Origin: Calditrichia bacterium
GTDB taxonomy: Bacteria; Calditrichota; Calditrichia; Calditrichales; J004
Direction of reading: 5' to 3'
NCBI GenBank assembly: GCA_020635035.1
Contig: JACKAO010000002.1
Coordinates: forward strand, 1-64,000
Length of the DNA: 64,000 nt
The position numbers were made by a program, and so were the translations under genes. Of the stretch, positions 9,013 through 18,171 are shown piece after piece. The notes under the pieces are model-generated. The model saw only the letters and a program-made list of their open reading frames with translations. It was not told the origin of the DNA and made no database searches. How positions within the stretch are numbered: the first letter of the stretch is position 1; every line of letters begins with the position of its first letter.

Positions 9013-10344
9013 GTGAACATGTTAAAATCATTTTATCTCACAAAACGTTTCTTCTTGTGTTTGAGTTTTCTGGTAGTTTTGTTTACTGGAAGCTACTTTT
9101 TTGAGCCCGTATTCAGCCTTGCTCGTTTGATTTTTATTCTTTTCTGCACACTGATTATATTTGACATTTTTTTACTTTTCAGCCAAAAACAAGGGATTTC
9201 AGCCAGGCGCTTAGTTCCTGAAAAATTATCAAACGGTGATAACAACCCGATAGAAATTGTGCTTGGTAATAAATACAACTTTACAGTCCACTTAAATATC
9301 ATTGATGAAGTCCCTGTAATCTTCCAAAAAAGAGACTTTAAAATTAATTTTTCTCTGGACTCACAACAATCGGATAAAATAAAATATAATCTTAGACCGT
9401 TAACCCGCGGACGATATCTTTTTGGTTCCTTAAATGTCTTTTTATCTTCAACTCTTGGTTTGATAAGCAGGCGGTACTGCTTTGCAGCGGATGCAGAAGC
9501 TGCTGTTTATCCTTCCATTATTCAAATGCGTCAGTATGAACTTTACGCCATCTCCAACCGCCTGGAAGAAGCCGGTGTTAAAAAGATCCGCCGCATCGGG
9601 CATACGCTGGAATTTGACCAGATCAGGAACTATGTCAAAGGCGACGATTACCGCTCCATCAACTGGAAAGCAACGGCGCGGCGAAGCCAGGTGATGATTA
9701 ACCAGTACCAGGAAGAAAAATCGCAGCAGGTATATTGTGTGATCGATATGGGACGCAGCATGAAAATGCCTTTTGCCGGATTGTCGCTGCTGGATTATGC
9801 CATCAATGCCAGCCTTGTTCTGTCCAACATTATTATTCAAAAGCATGACAAAGCAGGGCTGCTTACATTTTCTGAAAAGATCGGTTCTGTATTACCCGCA
9901 GCTGGTAACTACAAACAGATGAATCGCTTCCTGGAAATACTTTACCGACAGGAAACAACATTTCTGGAATCTGATTTTGAAAAAATGTACACCACGGTGA
10001 GATATCATATAAAACAGCGCAGTTTATTGCTGCTCTTCACCAATTTTGAATCCCGCTCAGCGCTTGAACGTCAGCTGAACTTATTACGCAATCTTAACCG
10101 GCAGCATGTGCTTGTTGTTGTCATATTTGAAAACATTGAGCTGACAAATTTTTATAATACTCCTGCCGCCGATATCGAAAATATTTACTCCAAAACGATC
10201 GCGGGTAAATTAATTTTAGAAAAAAAACAGGTCGTCCAGGAATTGCGGCAAAACGGAATAAACAGTATTCTGGTAAGACCGCAGGATTTAACTATCGCAG
10301 TTATAAATAAATATCTTGAACTTAAGGCACGGGGCTTAGCTTAG
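9013..10344 (+). CDS. DUF58 domain protein (vWA-like MoxR partner)
   Basis: A 443-residue protein with two N-terminal hydrophobic segments (about 8-28 and 32-52), a beta-rich middle, and the DUF58 core GDDYRSINWKATARR near residue 214. A vWA-like fold follows whose metal site is represented by DMGRSM near 244. This is the usual partner of MoxR ATPases. I start it at GTG 9013, directly after the ATPase stop with GAGG about 11 bases upstream; ATG 9019 is the alternative. The conserved core (9540-9830) is again GC-richer than its flanks. Confidence 0.92.
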   Translation: MNMLKSFYLTKRFFLCLSFLVVLFTGSYFFEPVFSLARLIFILFCTLIIFDIFLLFSQKQGISARRLVPEKLSNGDNNPIEIVLGNKYNFTVHLNIIDEVPVIFQKRDFKINFSLDSQQSDKIKYNLRPLTRGRYLFGSLNVFLSSTLGLISRRYCFAADAEAAVYPSIIQMRQYELYAISNRLEEAGVKKIRRIGHTLEFDQIRNYVKGDDYRSINWKATARRSQVMINQYQEEKSQQVYCVIDMGRSMKMPFAGLSLLDYAINASLVLSNIIIQKHDKAGLLTFSEKIGSVLPAAGNYKQMNRFLEILYRQETTFLESDFEKMYTTVRYHIKQRSLLLLFTNFESRSALERQLNLLRNLNRQHVLVVVIFENIELTNFYNTPAADIENIYSKTIAGKLILEKKQVVQELRQNGINSILVRPQDLTIAVINKYLELKARGLA

Positions 10345-10411
10345 GTAAACCAAAGAATATTAAGATCTTCGCCAAAAACAGAATTACGGAAAAATTAGCT
10401 GATTATTCAAA

Positions 10412-11149
10412 ATGCAAACGATTAAAATAAAAACAACCCAAAACATTGATTTAGACTATGATTTAGCCGGTGTCGGCGATCGCATGATTGCTGTTCTGAT
10501 TGACATAGTTATCCAGGCCGGGTATGTATTGACAATGTTCGTTTTTACCGGGGTTTTACAAGGGGCCGGATTAACAATCGGGACTGTGGGCTTTATTATT
10601 CTGTATCTGCCCGTTTTCCTTTACGAAGTGCTTACCGAAACATTTTTTAACGGACAGACTCCGGGGAAAAAAGCGCGCAATATCAGGGTTATTAACCTGG
10701 ATGGCACAGAACCTTCTTTGGGGAATTATATTATCCGCTGGATTTTTCGATTTATAGAAATTACGGCATCGATGGGTAGTATCGCTCTGTTAACTCTGTT
10801 GATTAACGGCCGTGGACAGCGTCTTGGCGATATGGCTGCAGGTACAACGGTTGTTCGTACAAAACAGGGAATGCGCTTAGAAGAAACCATAATCTCAGAA
10901 ATTGATGAAAATTATACCCCGACATTTGCAGAAGCAGTTAACTTGTCTGATCAGGATATTGAAATTGTAAAAGAAGTTCTGCGCAGTCAACCCGAAGATG
11001 ATACACACGGAATTATTAAAATCGGCCTGATAAAAAAAAGTGCTTCTTTAATTCAGAAAAAACTGAATATTAACAGCAGCATGGACAGTCGCCGGTTTTT
11101 AAAAACGATCATCGATGATTATAACTATCTGAAAGGCCGCATCGGCTGA
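10412..11149 (+). CDS. RDD family membrane protein
   Basis: A 245-residue RDD protein. The name-giving pattern is present: AGVGDRMIAVLIDI in the first helix, GQTPGKKARNIRV before the second half, and GQRLGDMAAGTTVVR after the last helix. Three membrane segments lie between residues 25 and 135, and a soluble, mostly helical tail follows. RDD proteins are proposed to be transporters or envelope scaffolds. It closes the SpoIIM-MoxR-DUF58 cluster after a 67-bp gap, so it may have its own translation signal, although no strong one is seen. Its stop is adjacent to the stop of the convergent lipoprotein gene. Confidence 0.9.
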   Translation: MQTIKIKTTQNIDLDYDLAGVGDRMIAVLIDIVIQAGYVLTMFVFTGVLQGAGLTIGTVGFIILYLPVFLYEVLTETFFNGQTPGKKARNIRVINLDGTEPSLGNYIIRWIFRFIEITASMGSIALLTLLINGRGQRLGDMAAGTTVVRTKQGMRLEETIISEIDENYTPTFAEAVNLSDQDIEIVKEVLRSQPEDDTHGIIKIGLIKKSASLIQKKLNINSSMDSRRFLKTIIDDYNYLKGRIG

Positions 11150-11629
11150 TCAGTTGATATAATCCATGTAATATTCAATAAAATCCGCGGCAATCATGGT
11201 ATTAGCTGACACCCAGAACAGCTTTTCATCCAAAGCAAAAATATAGTGGGTTTGTCCCATACCAAAACAGCGAAAGACATCCTGATCTGCAATTTCCATT
11301 CTTCTACCTTTGATAAAGATCGTTTCCGTTGTCTGCATTTTATTGATCATTCTATTCATTTCCTGCCGGGCAATTTTATTATCCTGGTAGTAGGTAATAT
11401 AGACGGTAAGTGTACCGCCGGATCCTTCATAAAAGGCTATATCACTTTTTTCTGATACAACTGTTTTAAGGTGCAACTTATTTACAAACTCTTCAGCCTC
11501 TTTACCCTGTAAAAACTGTGTTTGATTCATATCAAACAACTCCGCAGGCAAAGGATCGGAATTCTTTTTACAACTTGTTAAAAACAAAAAGAAAAATAAG
11601 GCTAATTTTAATACGAATTTGAAGGACAT
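11150..11629 (-). CDS. Lipoprotein, hypothetical (159 aa)
   Basis: A small lipoprotein. The signal has lipobox F-L-T-S-C20, followed by KKNSD. The mature 140 residues look like a compact alpha/beta domain (GTLTVYITYYQDNKIARQE, then a helix, then the RCFGMGQTHYIF strand). I do not recognise a family; proteins of this shape are common, unannotated, in Calditrichota and Ignavibacteria. The AAAGG upstream lies almost against the ATG, which is too close for a normal ribosome site. It is convergent with the RDD gene with no spacer. Confidence 0.68.
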   Translation of the reverse strand: MSFKFVLKLALFFFLFLTSCKKNSDPLPAELFDMNQTQFLQGKEAEEFVNKLHLKTVVSEKSDIAFYEGSGGTLTVYITYYQDNKIARQEMNRMINKMQTTETIFIKGRRMEIADQDVFRCFGMGQTHYIFALDEKLFWVSANTMIAADFIEYYMDYIN

Positions 11630-11751
11630 CCTTTATTCCAAAAATTAAAACAACGTTAATATAATCATTCACCAGGTTTGATTAAATAATATTCTGTTCT
11701 GTCATTTATTAATCCGTTTGTAATAATGAAAACACCCTGTTAAATTTAACT

Positions 11752-13113
11752 ATGCGATCTTATAAACCCCTGAAAATAATCATCATTGGTGGAGTGGCCG
11801 CCGGTATGTCGGCAGCCATGCGCGCCCGGCGTAATGACGATCGTGCCGAAGTAACGGTCATTCAGAAGGAAGATGAAGTTTCTTACGGCTCGTGTGGTTT
11901 GCCATATTTTATTGCCGGTCGTATACCCCGGGCTGCCGATCTTCTCGCCCGTACAAAAGAAGATTTCAAAAAACATAATATTAATGTTTTGACCGGTCAC
12001 GAAGCCCTTTCACTTCAACATATAAAGAAACAGATTAATATTCGCAGATTATCCGACGGTAAAATCAGTAGCTTAATCTATGACCGGCTGATTATTGCCA
12101 CTGGTGCCCGGCCGCAGAAAGCTGGAATTCCGGGAGCACAGCTTAAAAATGTATTTTATCTGCGTACATGGCAGGACGGCGTAAAACTAGATCATTTTAT
12201 TAAAAATGAAAATCCGAAAAATGCAGTTATTATTGGCAGCGGATATATCGGGCTCGAGATGGCGGAAGCTCTTACAGCACGGGGATTAAAAGTCCGGATA
12301 ATTGAGCAGAATGAACATGTGCTTAGCTCTGTCGATCCTGAAATTTCCGAAGAAATTTTGAATGAACTTGGCCGTCATAATTGCGATGTATTTTTGAGCA
12401 ATTCAGTTAAACAGATTACCGGTTATGAACAGGTTGAGCAGGTAATTTTAAGCAGCGGGGGTCAGCATCCAGCAGATATGGTTTTAGTTGCGACAGGTAT
12501 CCAGCCCAATGTTGAGTTTTTAAAAGACAGCGGAATCCAGCTTGGAAAAAGCGGTGCCATTGCCGTGAATTCGAAAATGCAGACCAATCTTTTCGGAGTC
12601 TACGCTGCCGGAGATTGTGCAGAAGTTAAAAACCTGGTAACCAATCGCAATGATTACATTCCCCTGGGTACAACAGCCAACAAGCAGGGCAAAACAGCCG
12701 GAGATAATGCCAGCGGCAGGTTTTCGCAATTTAAAGGAGTAGTTGCAACGGCTGCTGTAAAAGTGTTCGATCTTCAGGTCGGCCGCACCGGTCTTTCTGA
12801 AAAAGATGCGCTAAACGCCGGATATAAGTATAAAACTGTGTTTATAAAAAGCAGCTCAAGACCAGGCTACAGCCCCTGTAAAAAACCTTTAAATGTTAAA
12901 TTGATTTTCCAAAAGCCCGGAGGACGCCTGCTTGGTGCACAAATTTCCGGTGGTGAAGGCGTGGCCAAACGCATTGATATTTTCGCGACAGCACTGCATC
13001 AAAAAATGACAGTCTACGATATCGCTGAATTAGATTTAAGTTATGCACCGCCTTTTGCACCTGTTTGGGACCCGGTTATTATAGCGGCTAATGAAGCGGT
13101 GAAAAAGTTATAA
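11752..13113 (+). CDS. CoA-disulfide reductase-like FAD/NAD(P)H oxidoreductase
   Basis: A 453-residue flavoprotein of the single-cysteine pyridine nucleotide-disulfide reductase group (CoA-disulfide reductase, NADH oxidase, NADH peroxidase). FAD-binding IIGGVAAGMSAAMRAR lies at residues 11-26, followed by the redox motif SYGSCGLPYF with catalytic C48. The NAD(P)-binding IIGSGYIGLEMAEAL is near 163, and the second FAD motif GVYAAGDCAEV is near 282. The C-terminal SYAPPFAPVWDPV (near 430) supplies the tyrosine characteristic of CoA-disulfide reductases. Likely role: thiol redox control or oxygen/peroxide removal. No rhodanese domain is fused. Monocistronic, with 122 bp of leader. Confidence 0.88.
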   Translation: MRSYKPLKIIIIGGVAAGMSAAMRARRNDDRAEVTVIQKEDEVSYGSCGLPYFIAGRIPRAADLLARTKEDFKKHNINVLTGHEALSLQHIKKQINIRRLSDGKISSLIYDRLIIATGARPQKAGIPGAQLKNVFYLRTWQDGVKLDHFIKNENPKNAVIIGSGYIGLEMAEALTARGLKVRIIEQNEHVLSSVDPEISEEILNELGRHNCDVFLSNSVKQITGYEQVEQVILSSGGQHPADMVLVATGIQPNVEFLKDSGIQLGKSGAIAVNSKMQTNLFGVYAAGDCAEVKNLVTNRNDYIPLGTTANKQGKTAGDNASGRFSQFKGVVATAAVKVFDLQVGRTGLSEKDALNAGYKYKTVFIKSSSRPGYSPCKKPLNVKLIFQKPGGRLLGAQISGGEGVAKRIDIFATALHQKMTVYDIAELDLSYAPPFAPVWDPVIIAANEAVKKL

Positions 13114-13115
13114 AC

Positions 13116-13634
13116 TTAACTTTCCATATAATTTTTGAAGGACAGCAGGTTTTTTTTCAGGAGTTTATGAATTTTTTCTTCAAGAGAAAAGCGGTTTATC
13201 ATTTTTAAAGAAATCTGCGGAATAGTATACGTAATTTGCCAGTGAACTTCCGTATTGCCATCTGCCAGTGCCACCGTTCGCATTGATCCACCAATGTCTT
13301 GCAGCTCAGAATACTCTTCAGCCCCAATCTTTATGAAATCAATTGTCTGTGCATTTTCACGAATGCGGACCTGCTGGTTTGCCATTATAGTTTTGCGATC
13401 AAAATTGTAACGAATCTGACGGGCAGAATTATTATAATTATAAAGGGCTTCAATGGTTTTCTGCCATTTATGATGCTGCCCGAAGGAAGTTAGTTCATTC
13501 CATACAACAGCAGGCGGGGCTTCCACTACAATGGATTCTTCAACCACAACATTTTCATCCAGGCTGACGCCCATCAAGATAAATCCGGCAACAATAAATG
13601 CAGATATAAGTGACAGCGTTAAAAAAAATTTCAT
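13116..13634 (-). CDS. SRPBCC family protein with N-terminal membrane anchor
   Basis: A 172-residue protein with one N-terminal hydrophobic helix (about 3-24) and a START/SRPBCC helix-grip domain. The strand-helix opening VVEESIVVEAPPAVVWNELT is typical of polyketide-cyclase-like members, and a long C-terminal helix closes the fold (SLEEKIHKLLKKNLLSFKNY). Such domains bind hydrophobic ligands; no catalytic function can be assigned. It is convergent with the flavoenzyme gene with two bases between the stops. Confidence 0.78.
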   Translation of the reverse strand: MKFFLTLSLISAFIVAGFILMGVSLDENVVVEESIVVEAPPAVVWNELTSFGQHHKWQKTIEALYNYNNSARQIRYNFDRKTIMANQQVRIRENAQTIDFIKIGAEEYSELQDIGGSMRTVALADGNTEVHWQITYTIPQISLKMINRFSLEEKIHKLLKKNLLSFKNYMES

Positions 13635-13733
13635 CCGATTCCGCTTGTTTAAAAGTACCTGAGAATATAACCAATCCGGCTTTCAGTTTCTATTTAATCT
13701 GTACCGCATTTATTTATTGCTGTGTCGCCAGAT

Positions 13734-14525
13734 TTATTTCAGAAGTATTAAGCGGTGTGTTTTTATCGTGGATTCACCTTTTAGTTGTGCAAGATAGACA
13801 CCAGATGCAACTTCGCGGTTCAGAACATCGCGGCCGTCCCAGACAGCTTCAAACTCTCCTGCTCCGAAAACCCCGCTTATTACATCTTTTACTAATTGCC
13901 CGTTTATGTTAAAAATCTGCAGTTTTATATCCTGGGTTTTATCGACTGAAAAACGAATGCGTGTCTGCGGATTGAAGGGGTTGGGATAATTATTTTCTAT
14001 ATTAAAAGTGAATGGCTGCTTCAAACCATCTTTAATCCCGGTTGTCAAAAGCAATCCATCAATCACACTTCGGATTCCGGACCAATCATGCGGTGAATGG
14101 CTGCCACCGTAATAACGTATAATGCCATCCTGATCTATTACCATGCTGCGATCATAAGTTGCGCTGTAAAGACTGGCAGTGCTTCCCCCTTCAATCAATA
14201 AAGGATATTCAATTCCTGTACTGCTCTTAAAGGAACCGACGTTGGATTCATTGCTGCCTGCCCATGTATCAATTCCAACACATTGTAATTCGTCTTCGGA
14301 ATACATCTCAAAAATTTGTGACTGTGATTGCGGACCATTGGTTTGGATACAAAATGGGCAGGAATGTCCAAACCAGAAAATATAAACCACTTTACCTTTA
14401 TATGCATTTAATGTAAACGTTCCGCCTCCCAGTTTGTTGAGTGTGAAATCAGGAGCCGGATCACCCACACCTGCTGCAAATACAAAATTTAATGACAACA
14501 AAATCATGATAAATAATTTAAACAT
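13734..14525 (-). CDS. TlpA/peroxiredoxin-like thioredoxin with type IX sorting domain
   Basis: A 263-residue secreted protein: signal peptide (1-18), a thioredoxin-fold AhpC/TlpA-type domain (about 20-160) and a C-terminal type IX sorting domain (about 178-263; NYPNPFNPQTRIRF, ending HRLILLK). The redox motif is C56-P-F-C59, placed where TlpA proteins carry WCxxC, but here HSCPFC. A sorting domain would carry the thioredoxin beyond the outer membrane or onto the cell surface, which is unusual for TlpA proteins. AAGGAG precedes the start. It is last in a three-gene leftward unit behind a barrel protein and a second TlpA. Confidence 0.85.
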   Translation of the reverse strand: MFKLFIMILLSLNFVFAAGVGDPAPDFTLNKLGGGTFTLNAYKGKVVYIFWFGHSCPFCIQTNGPQSQSQIFEMYSEDELQCVGIDTWAGSNESNVGSFKSSTGIEYPLLIEGGSTASLYSATYDRSMVIDQDGIIRYYGGSHSPHDWSGIRSVIDGLLLTTGIKDGLKQPFTFNIENNYPNPFNPQTRIRFSVDKTQDIKLQIFNINGQLVKDVISGVFGAGEFEAVWDGRDVLNREVASGVYLAQLKGESTIKTHRLILLK

Positions 14526-14569
14526 AACACACTCCTTAATTTTAAAATCCCAGCAGCATTATTTAGCCA

Positions 14570-16084
14570 CTAGAAACGCGTATTTAATCTGAATTCCAAA
14601 CCTTTAAACGGCTGAACCTGGTAACAAATACCCCCGCTACACGCATAACCGCCTCTGCGTTCACCATAAAATAAAGCCAGGGTGTTATTGGAATCATATT
14701 GATAGGTTAAATCAAAACCATACCAGTACTTACGTTTTAATTTATCACCGCTGATCAGCGTATTTGTATCAAGGGGATCATTGGATTGCTCTAAATTCAA
14801 TCCAATTGAAAAATCCGGTGCATGGTTGAACGATGCGGCCCAAAGAATATTAGTTACGGCGTGGTCTTGTTGCGGATTAAAAATATATGATCTTTCAAAT
14901 TCCTGGTATTGTACTTCTGCGCTGTAACTCCATAATCCGCTAATCCGGTCTTCTGATGCCATGCCAAAAGTTTTCCTGTTACGTTCATTGCGCAACTCAT
15001 CATGAGCAAAATCAATAAAGCCTTTTGTAAGCCAATCATTATTAAAAGGGTAATAATTGATATCTGCGTAATACTCATAAAACTTTACTTTACCTGCCCC
15101 AAAATCGTTTTCCGATGCTGCATGATTTAAAGTGGCCGTATTTAAATCACCAATATTAAAAAGAAATTCAAGCTGATAGCCTTTTTCATTTTCCGGTTCA
15201 ATGGAGTGCGTGGAGCGGTTTAGAAGAGAATAACTATGTTCTCTTACAAGGGGTGGCGGATCATTAAAGACCAAACCATAGCGATTGTAATCTTTATATT
15301 CAAGTGACGTGCTGACAAAATCAATACTGTATGAAAGAGAACTGTAAAATCCGTATGGAGTCTCTTTCGAAAAATCTAAAATATCATATTCCGATGACAG
15401 ATTCTGACTGTATTCAGCATAATATTGCAATCCGCAGTTAAAGAATCCTTGTGCATTAAATCCAGCATATTCATTAAACAAACCATCCTGTTCGCTTCTA
15501 AGGAACAAAATCCCCGGCTGGAAAACTGAATATTCGGTATAATCAATCTCACCGCCCTGTACCAGGATAGCACGTCGGTTTTTTGAACCAAAAGCCGGCG
15601 GAAGAACATTATCGAGTGCTCTTCCATAAAACAGCTTTGATTGCAAAATATCAGTGGAATATTGCAATGAGAATCCTTCAATATCTTTGTAAAAAGCATA
15701 ACGCTGACGTGTACTGCCATCTTCATAAATAGAGCCGGGTACTTCATAACTGCGCAGCAGAACTCCCCGGCCAAGAATTTCAAAAAAATTTCCTGCAGTT
15801 ACCTGCAAATTATTGTTGCTGTATCGAACATATTTGCGCGAAACCTTTGTGTAGTCAAACGGTTCATCAACCATGTAATTTTCTGCACGAAGGCCAATAA
15901 ATATATTCTGCCGGGTATACTGAAGATTTACCTGGTTATATAAATTACTCCGGTTTTGCGGTGCACTTTCAGGCAGATTTCCAAGCTGATATGATGTCTG
16001 GAATGAACCGCTGATTTGTGCCCATGTAAAGCCAACAAGCCCCATGTTAACCATCAGAGTCTTAATTATTTTGATCTTTTTCAT
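14570..16084 (-). CDS. Outer-membrane beta-barrel protein (DUF6029-like)
   Basis: A 504-residue protein with a signal peptide (about 1-22, ending TWAQ) and alternating aromatic/polar strands throughout, consistent with a 16-20-stranded barrel. Repeated strand pairs such as NIFIGLRAENYMV and GNFFEILGRGVLLRSYE resemble the DUF6029 family, which is often encoded beside TlpA thioredoxins in FCB bacteria. A CSGGIC pair lies near the C-terminus (residues 487-492). Its first 23 bp overlap the upstream TlpA gene, which implies coupling. Function unknown; the thioredoxins on both sides suggest a redox-related surface complex. Confidence 0.75.
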   Translation of the reverse strand: MKKIKIIKTLMVNMGLVGFTWAQISGSFQTSYQLGNLPESAPQNRSNLYNQVNLQYTRQNIFIGLRAENYMVDEPFDYTKVSRKYVRYSNNNLQVTAGNFFEILGRGVLLRSYEVPGSIYEDGSTRQRYAFYKDIEGFSLQYSTDILQSKLFYGRALDNVLPPAFGSKNRRAILVQGGEIDYTEYSVFQPGILFLRSEQDGLFNEYAGFNAQGFFNCGLQYYAEYSQNLSSEYDILDFSKETPYGFYSSLSYSIDFVSTSLEYKDYNRYGLVFNDPPPLVREHSYSLLNRSTHSIEPENEKGYQLEFLFNIGDLNTATLNHAASENDFGAGKVKFYEYYADINYYPFNNDWLTKGFIDFAHDELRNERNRKTFGMASEDRISGLWSYSAEVQYQEFERSYIFNPQQDHAVTNILWAASFNHAPDFSIGLNLEQSNDPLDTNTLISGDKLKRKYWYGFDLTYQYDSNNTLALFYGERRGGYACSGGICYQVQPFKGLEFRLNTRF

Positions 16085-16562
16085 TCAGGAGTTTCTCTAT
16101 TTCAGTTGTCAGGATTATTTCATCACCGGGGCGGTAGCCGATATGAGTATAAACTATTTCATTTTCATTGTTTATGATAAACAGAGTCGGATAACTAACC
16201 ACGTTTAATTCGGTCGATATTTTAGCATTCGGATCCCTGAGAATCGGATAGGAGATTTTATGCGTACTGGCGAATGGTTTAACTTTACTACTGTTTCTGG
16301 GACTATCTGCATTTATACCGATAACCTTTACACCTTTGTCTGCATATTGTTCTTGAATTTTATTGAGTGTCGGGATTGATTTTATGCACGGTTTACACCA
16401 GGTTGCCCAAAAATCGATTATTGTTAGTTTGTCACCTTTCAGCGCATTTAGAGATGTATTCTGAAAGTCTAAATCCTGCGCAGTAAAATCAGGAACGTTT
16501 GCAGCAAAAACAGTAAAGCACATCATGATTATCAAAAAGACAATTTTATTTTGCCAATTCAT
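16062..16562 (-). CDS. TlpA-family thiol-disulfide oxidoreductase (periplasmic)
   Basis: A 166-residue protein with an N-terminal signal or anchor (about 5-21) and a complete thioredoxin fold with IDFWATWC56KPC59, the cis-Pro loop (VSYPTLFII) and the TlpA-type insert VIGINADSPRN. Expected to reduce or isomerise disulfides in the periplasm, as in cytochrome c maturation or delivery of reduced protein. AGGGA eight bases upstream of ATG 16562. First gene of a trio with the barrel and the surface-sorted TlpA. Confidence 0.92.
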   Translation of the reverse strand: MNWQNKIVFLIIMMCFTVFAANVPDFTAQDLDFQNTSLNALKGDKLTIIDFWATWCKPCIKSIPTLNKIQEQYADKGVKVIGINADSPRNSSKVKPFASTHKISYPILRDPNAKISTELNVVSYPTLFIINNENEIVYTHIGYRPGDEIILTTEIEKLLNEKDQNN

Positions 16563-16818
16563 GCAATTTCCCTTTAAAATCTGTTTATATATGAAACGTG
16601 ATCCGGTTACAATTATTCTGATAAACGTAGTTTTCAGAACTCACAAAATGTTCACAAAAAATAAAAAGGTTATTACATAAGAATGTTATGTTGTAAATTC
16701 ACGGGATGGCTTCATTTCAATTTTGCCTTAAATCCATTAATTGGCTTGTATTTACGCGACGACGGATTTATATTTTTCATCTTATTTTCATTGCTAACAT
16801 TAATTTCAGGAGGGTTAT

Positions 16819-18171
16819 TTGTCACGATTAATGGTATCAGTTTCAGGAGTACGCGGAGAAGTCGGGAGTACGTTAACTCCACAGGTCATATCAAAATATA
16901 CTCTGGCTTTTGGGACGTATTTAAAAGGTGGAACCGTTATTGTTGGCCGGGATTCACGTGTATCGGGTCCTTTTGTTTCATCCATTGTAAAGGGTTGTCT
17001 GCTTTCAACCGGTTGCCGTGTTATTGATATTGGAATCGTTCCGACGCCTACCGTACAGATGGCCATTGAGCACCATAAAGCGGCCGGCGGGATTGCAATA
17101 ACAGCAAGCCATAATCCGATCCAGTGGAACGGGTTGAAATTTATGGATCATAACGGCCGTTTCCTGAGCCCGGCAGAAGCTGCCAAAGTGTATGCAATGG
17201 GAGATAATAATGAATACCAGTTGCAGGAATGGAGTGGGCTTGGAAGCGAAGAGAAAGATACCCAAGCCAATCAGCGCCACATTGAAGAAATCCTGAAACT
17301 GGACTATATCGATCTTGAAAAAATTCAAAGCAGAAAATTTAAAGTTGTTCTGGATACAGTAAATGGCGCCGGTGGTTTGATTGTGCCGCATCTTCTGGAG
17401 CAGTTTGGCTGTGAAGTAACTCTTTTAAATGGTGAAGCGAATGGCAGATTTGCACATACACCTGAACCGCTCCCTGAAAATTTAGGAGAATTGGCCGAGG
17501 CAGTTAAAAAAACCGGGGCGGATGTTGGTTTTGCAGTGGACCCTGATGTTGACCGTTGTGCAATAGTTGATAACACCGGAACACCTATCGGTGAAGAATA
17601 TACTTTGGCATTGGCCATTAAACTTGTTCTTTCTCAGAAAATGGGACGGGTTGCAGTAAATATGTCCACTTCCCGCGCCGGTGAAGATATTGCAAAATAT
17701 TACAATTGTATGTTTGTGCGAAGCAAAGTAGGTGAAATTAATGTTGCTGAAAAAATGCTTGAGCTCGAAGCCATTATTGGTGGTGAAGGAAACGGCGGGG
17801 TAATTCTTCCTGAATTGCACCTGGGTCGCGACGCGCCTTTAGCTGTTGCTATGACATTACAGGCTTTGGCTGAGTTCGAGGGAAATATGCATGAGCTGTT
17901 CCTTTCTTTACCGCAGTACAAGATGGTAAAGCAAAAAGTAAGCATCGAAGGAATGGATCCGGATAAAGTTCTCGCCACAATGGCTGAAAAATACAAAAAC
18001 GAACAGGTTAATTTACTTGACGGTGTTAAAATTGATTTTGATGACAGCTGGGTGCATCTGCGTAAATCAAATACAGAACCGATTGTACGGGTTATGAGTG
18101 AAGCACCTACTGTCGAACAGGCTGAAAAACTTGCTGATCAGTTTATGGCTGAAATAAAAAGTCTGCAGTAG
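16819..18171 (+). CDS. Phosphohexomutase-family enzyme (GlmM/PMM-like; possible phosphopentomutase)
   Basis: A 450-residue alpha-D-phosphohexomutase: phosphoserine loop TASHNP with S97, metal loop DPDVDR (241-246), sugar loop GGEGNGGV (321-328) and phosphate loop RKSNTEPIVRV (415-425). The GGEGNGG sugar loop differs from GlmM (GEQSGH) and PMM/PGM (GEMSGH) and is of the archaeal type, a group with PMM, GlmM and phosphopentomutase activities. It is directly followed by EutN, DeoC and a nucleoside phosphorylase, which makes (deoxy)ribose-1-phosphate to 5-phosphate conversion an attractive role (inference). GlmM remains possible. The start is TTG 16819 with AGGAGGG five bases upstream; ATG 16831 is the alternative. 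Confidence 0.9.
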   Translation: MSRLMVSVSGVRGEVGSTLTPQVISKYTLAFGTYLKGGTVIVGRDSRVSGPFVSSIVKGCLLSTGCRVIDIGIVPTPTVQMAIEHHKAAGGIAITASHNPIQWNGLKFMDHNGRFLSPAEAAKVYAMGDNNEYQLQEWSGLGSEEKDTQANQRHIEEILKLDYIDLEKIQSRKFKVVLDTVNGAGGLIVPHLLEQFGCEVTLLNGEANGRFAHTPEPLPENLGELAEAVKKTGADVGFAVDPDVDRCAIVDNTGTPIGEEYTLALAIKLVLSQKMGRVAVNMSTSRAGEDIAKYYNCMFVRSKVGEINVAEKMLELEAIIGGEGNGGVILPELHLGRDAPLAVAMTLQALAEFEGNMHELFLSLPQYKMVKQKVSIEGMDPDKVLATMAEKYKNEQVNLLDGVKIDFDDSWVHLRKSNTEPIVRVMSEAPTVEQAEKLADQFMAEIKSLQ

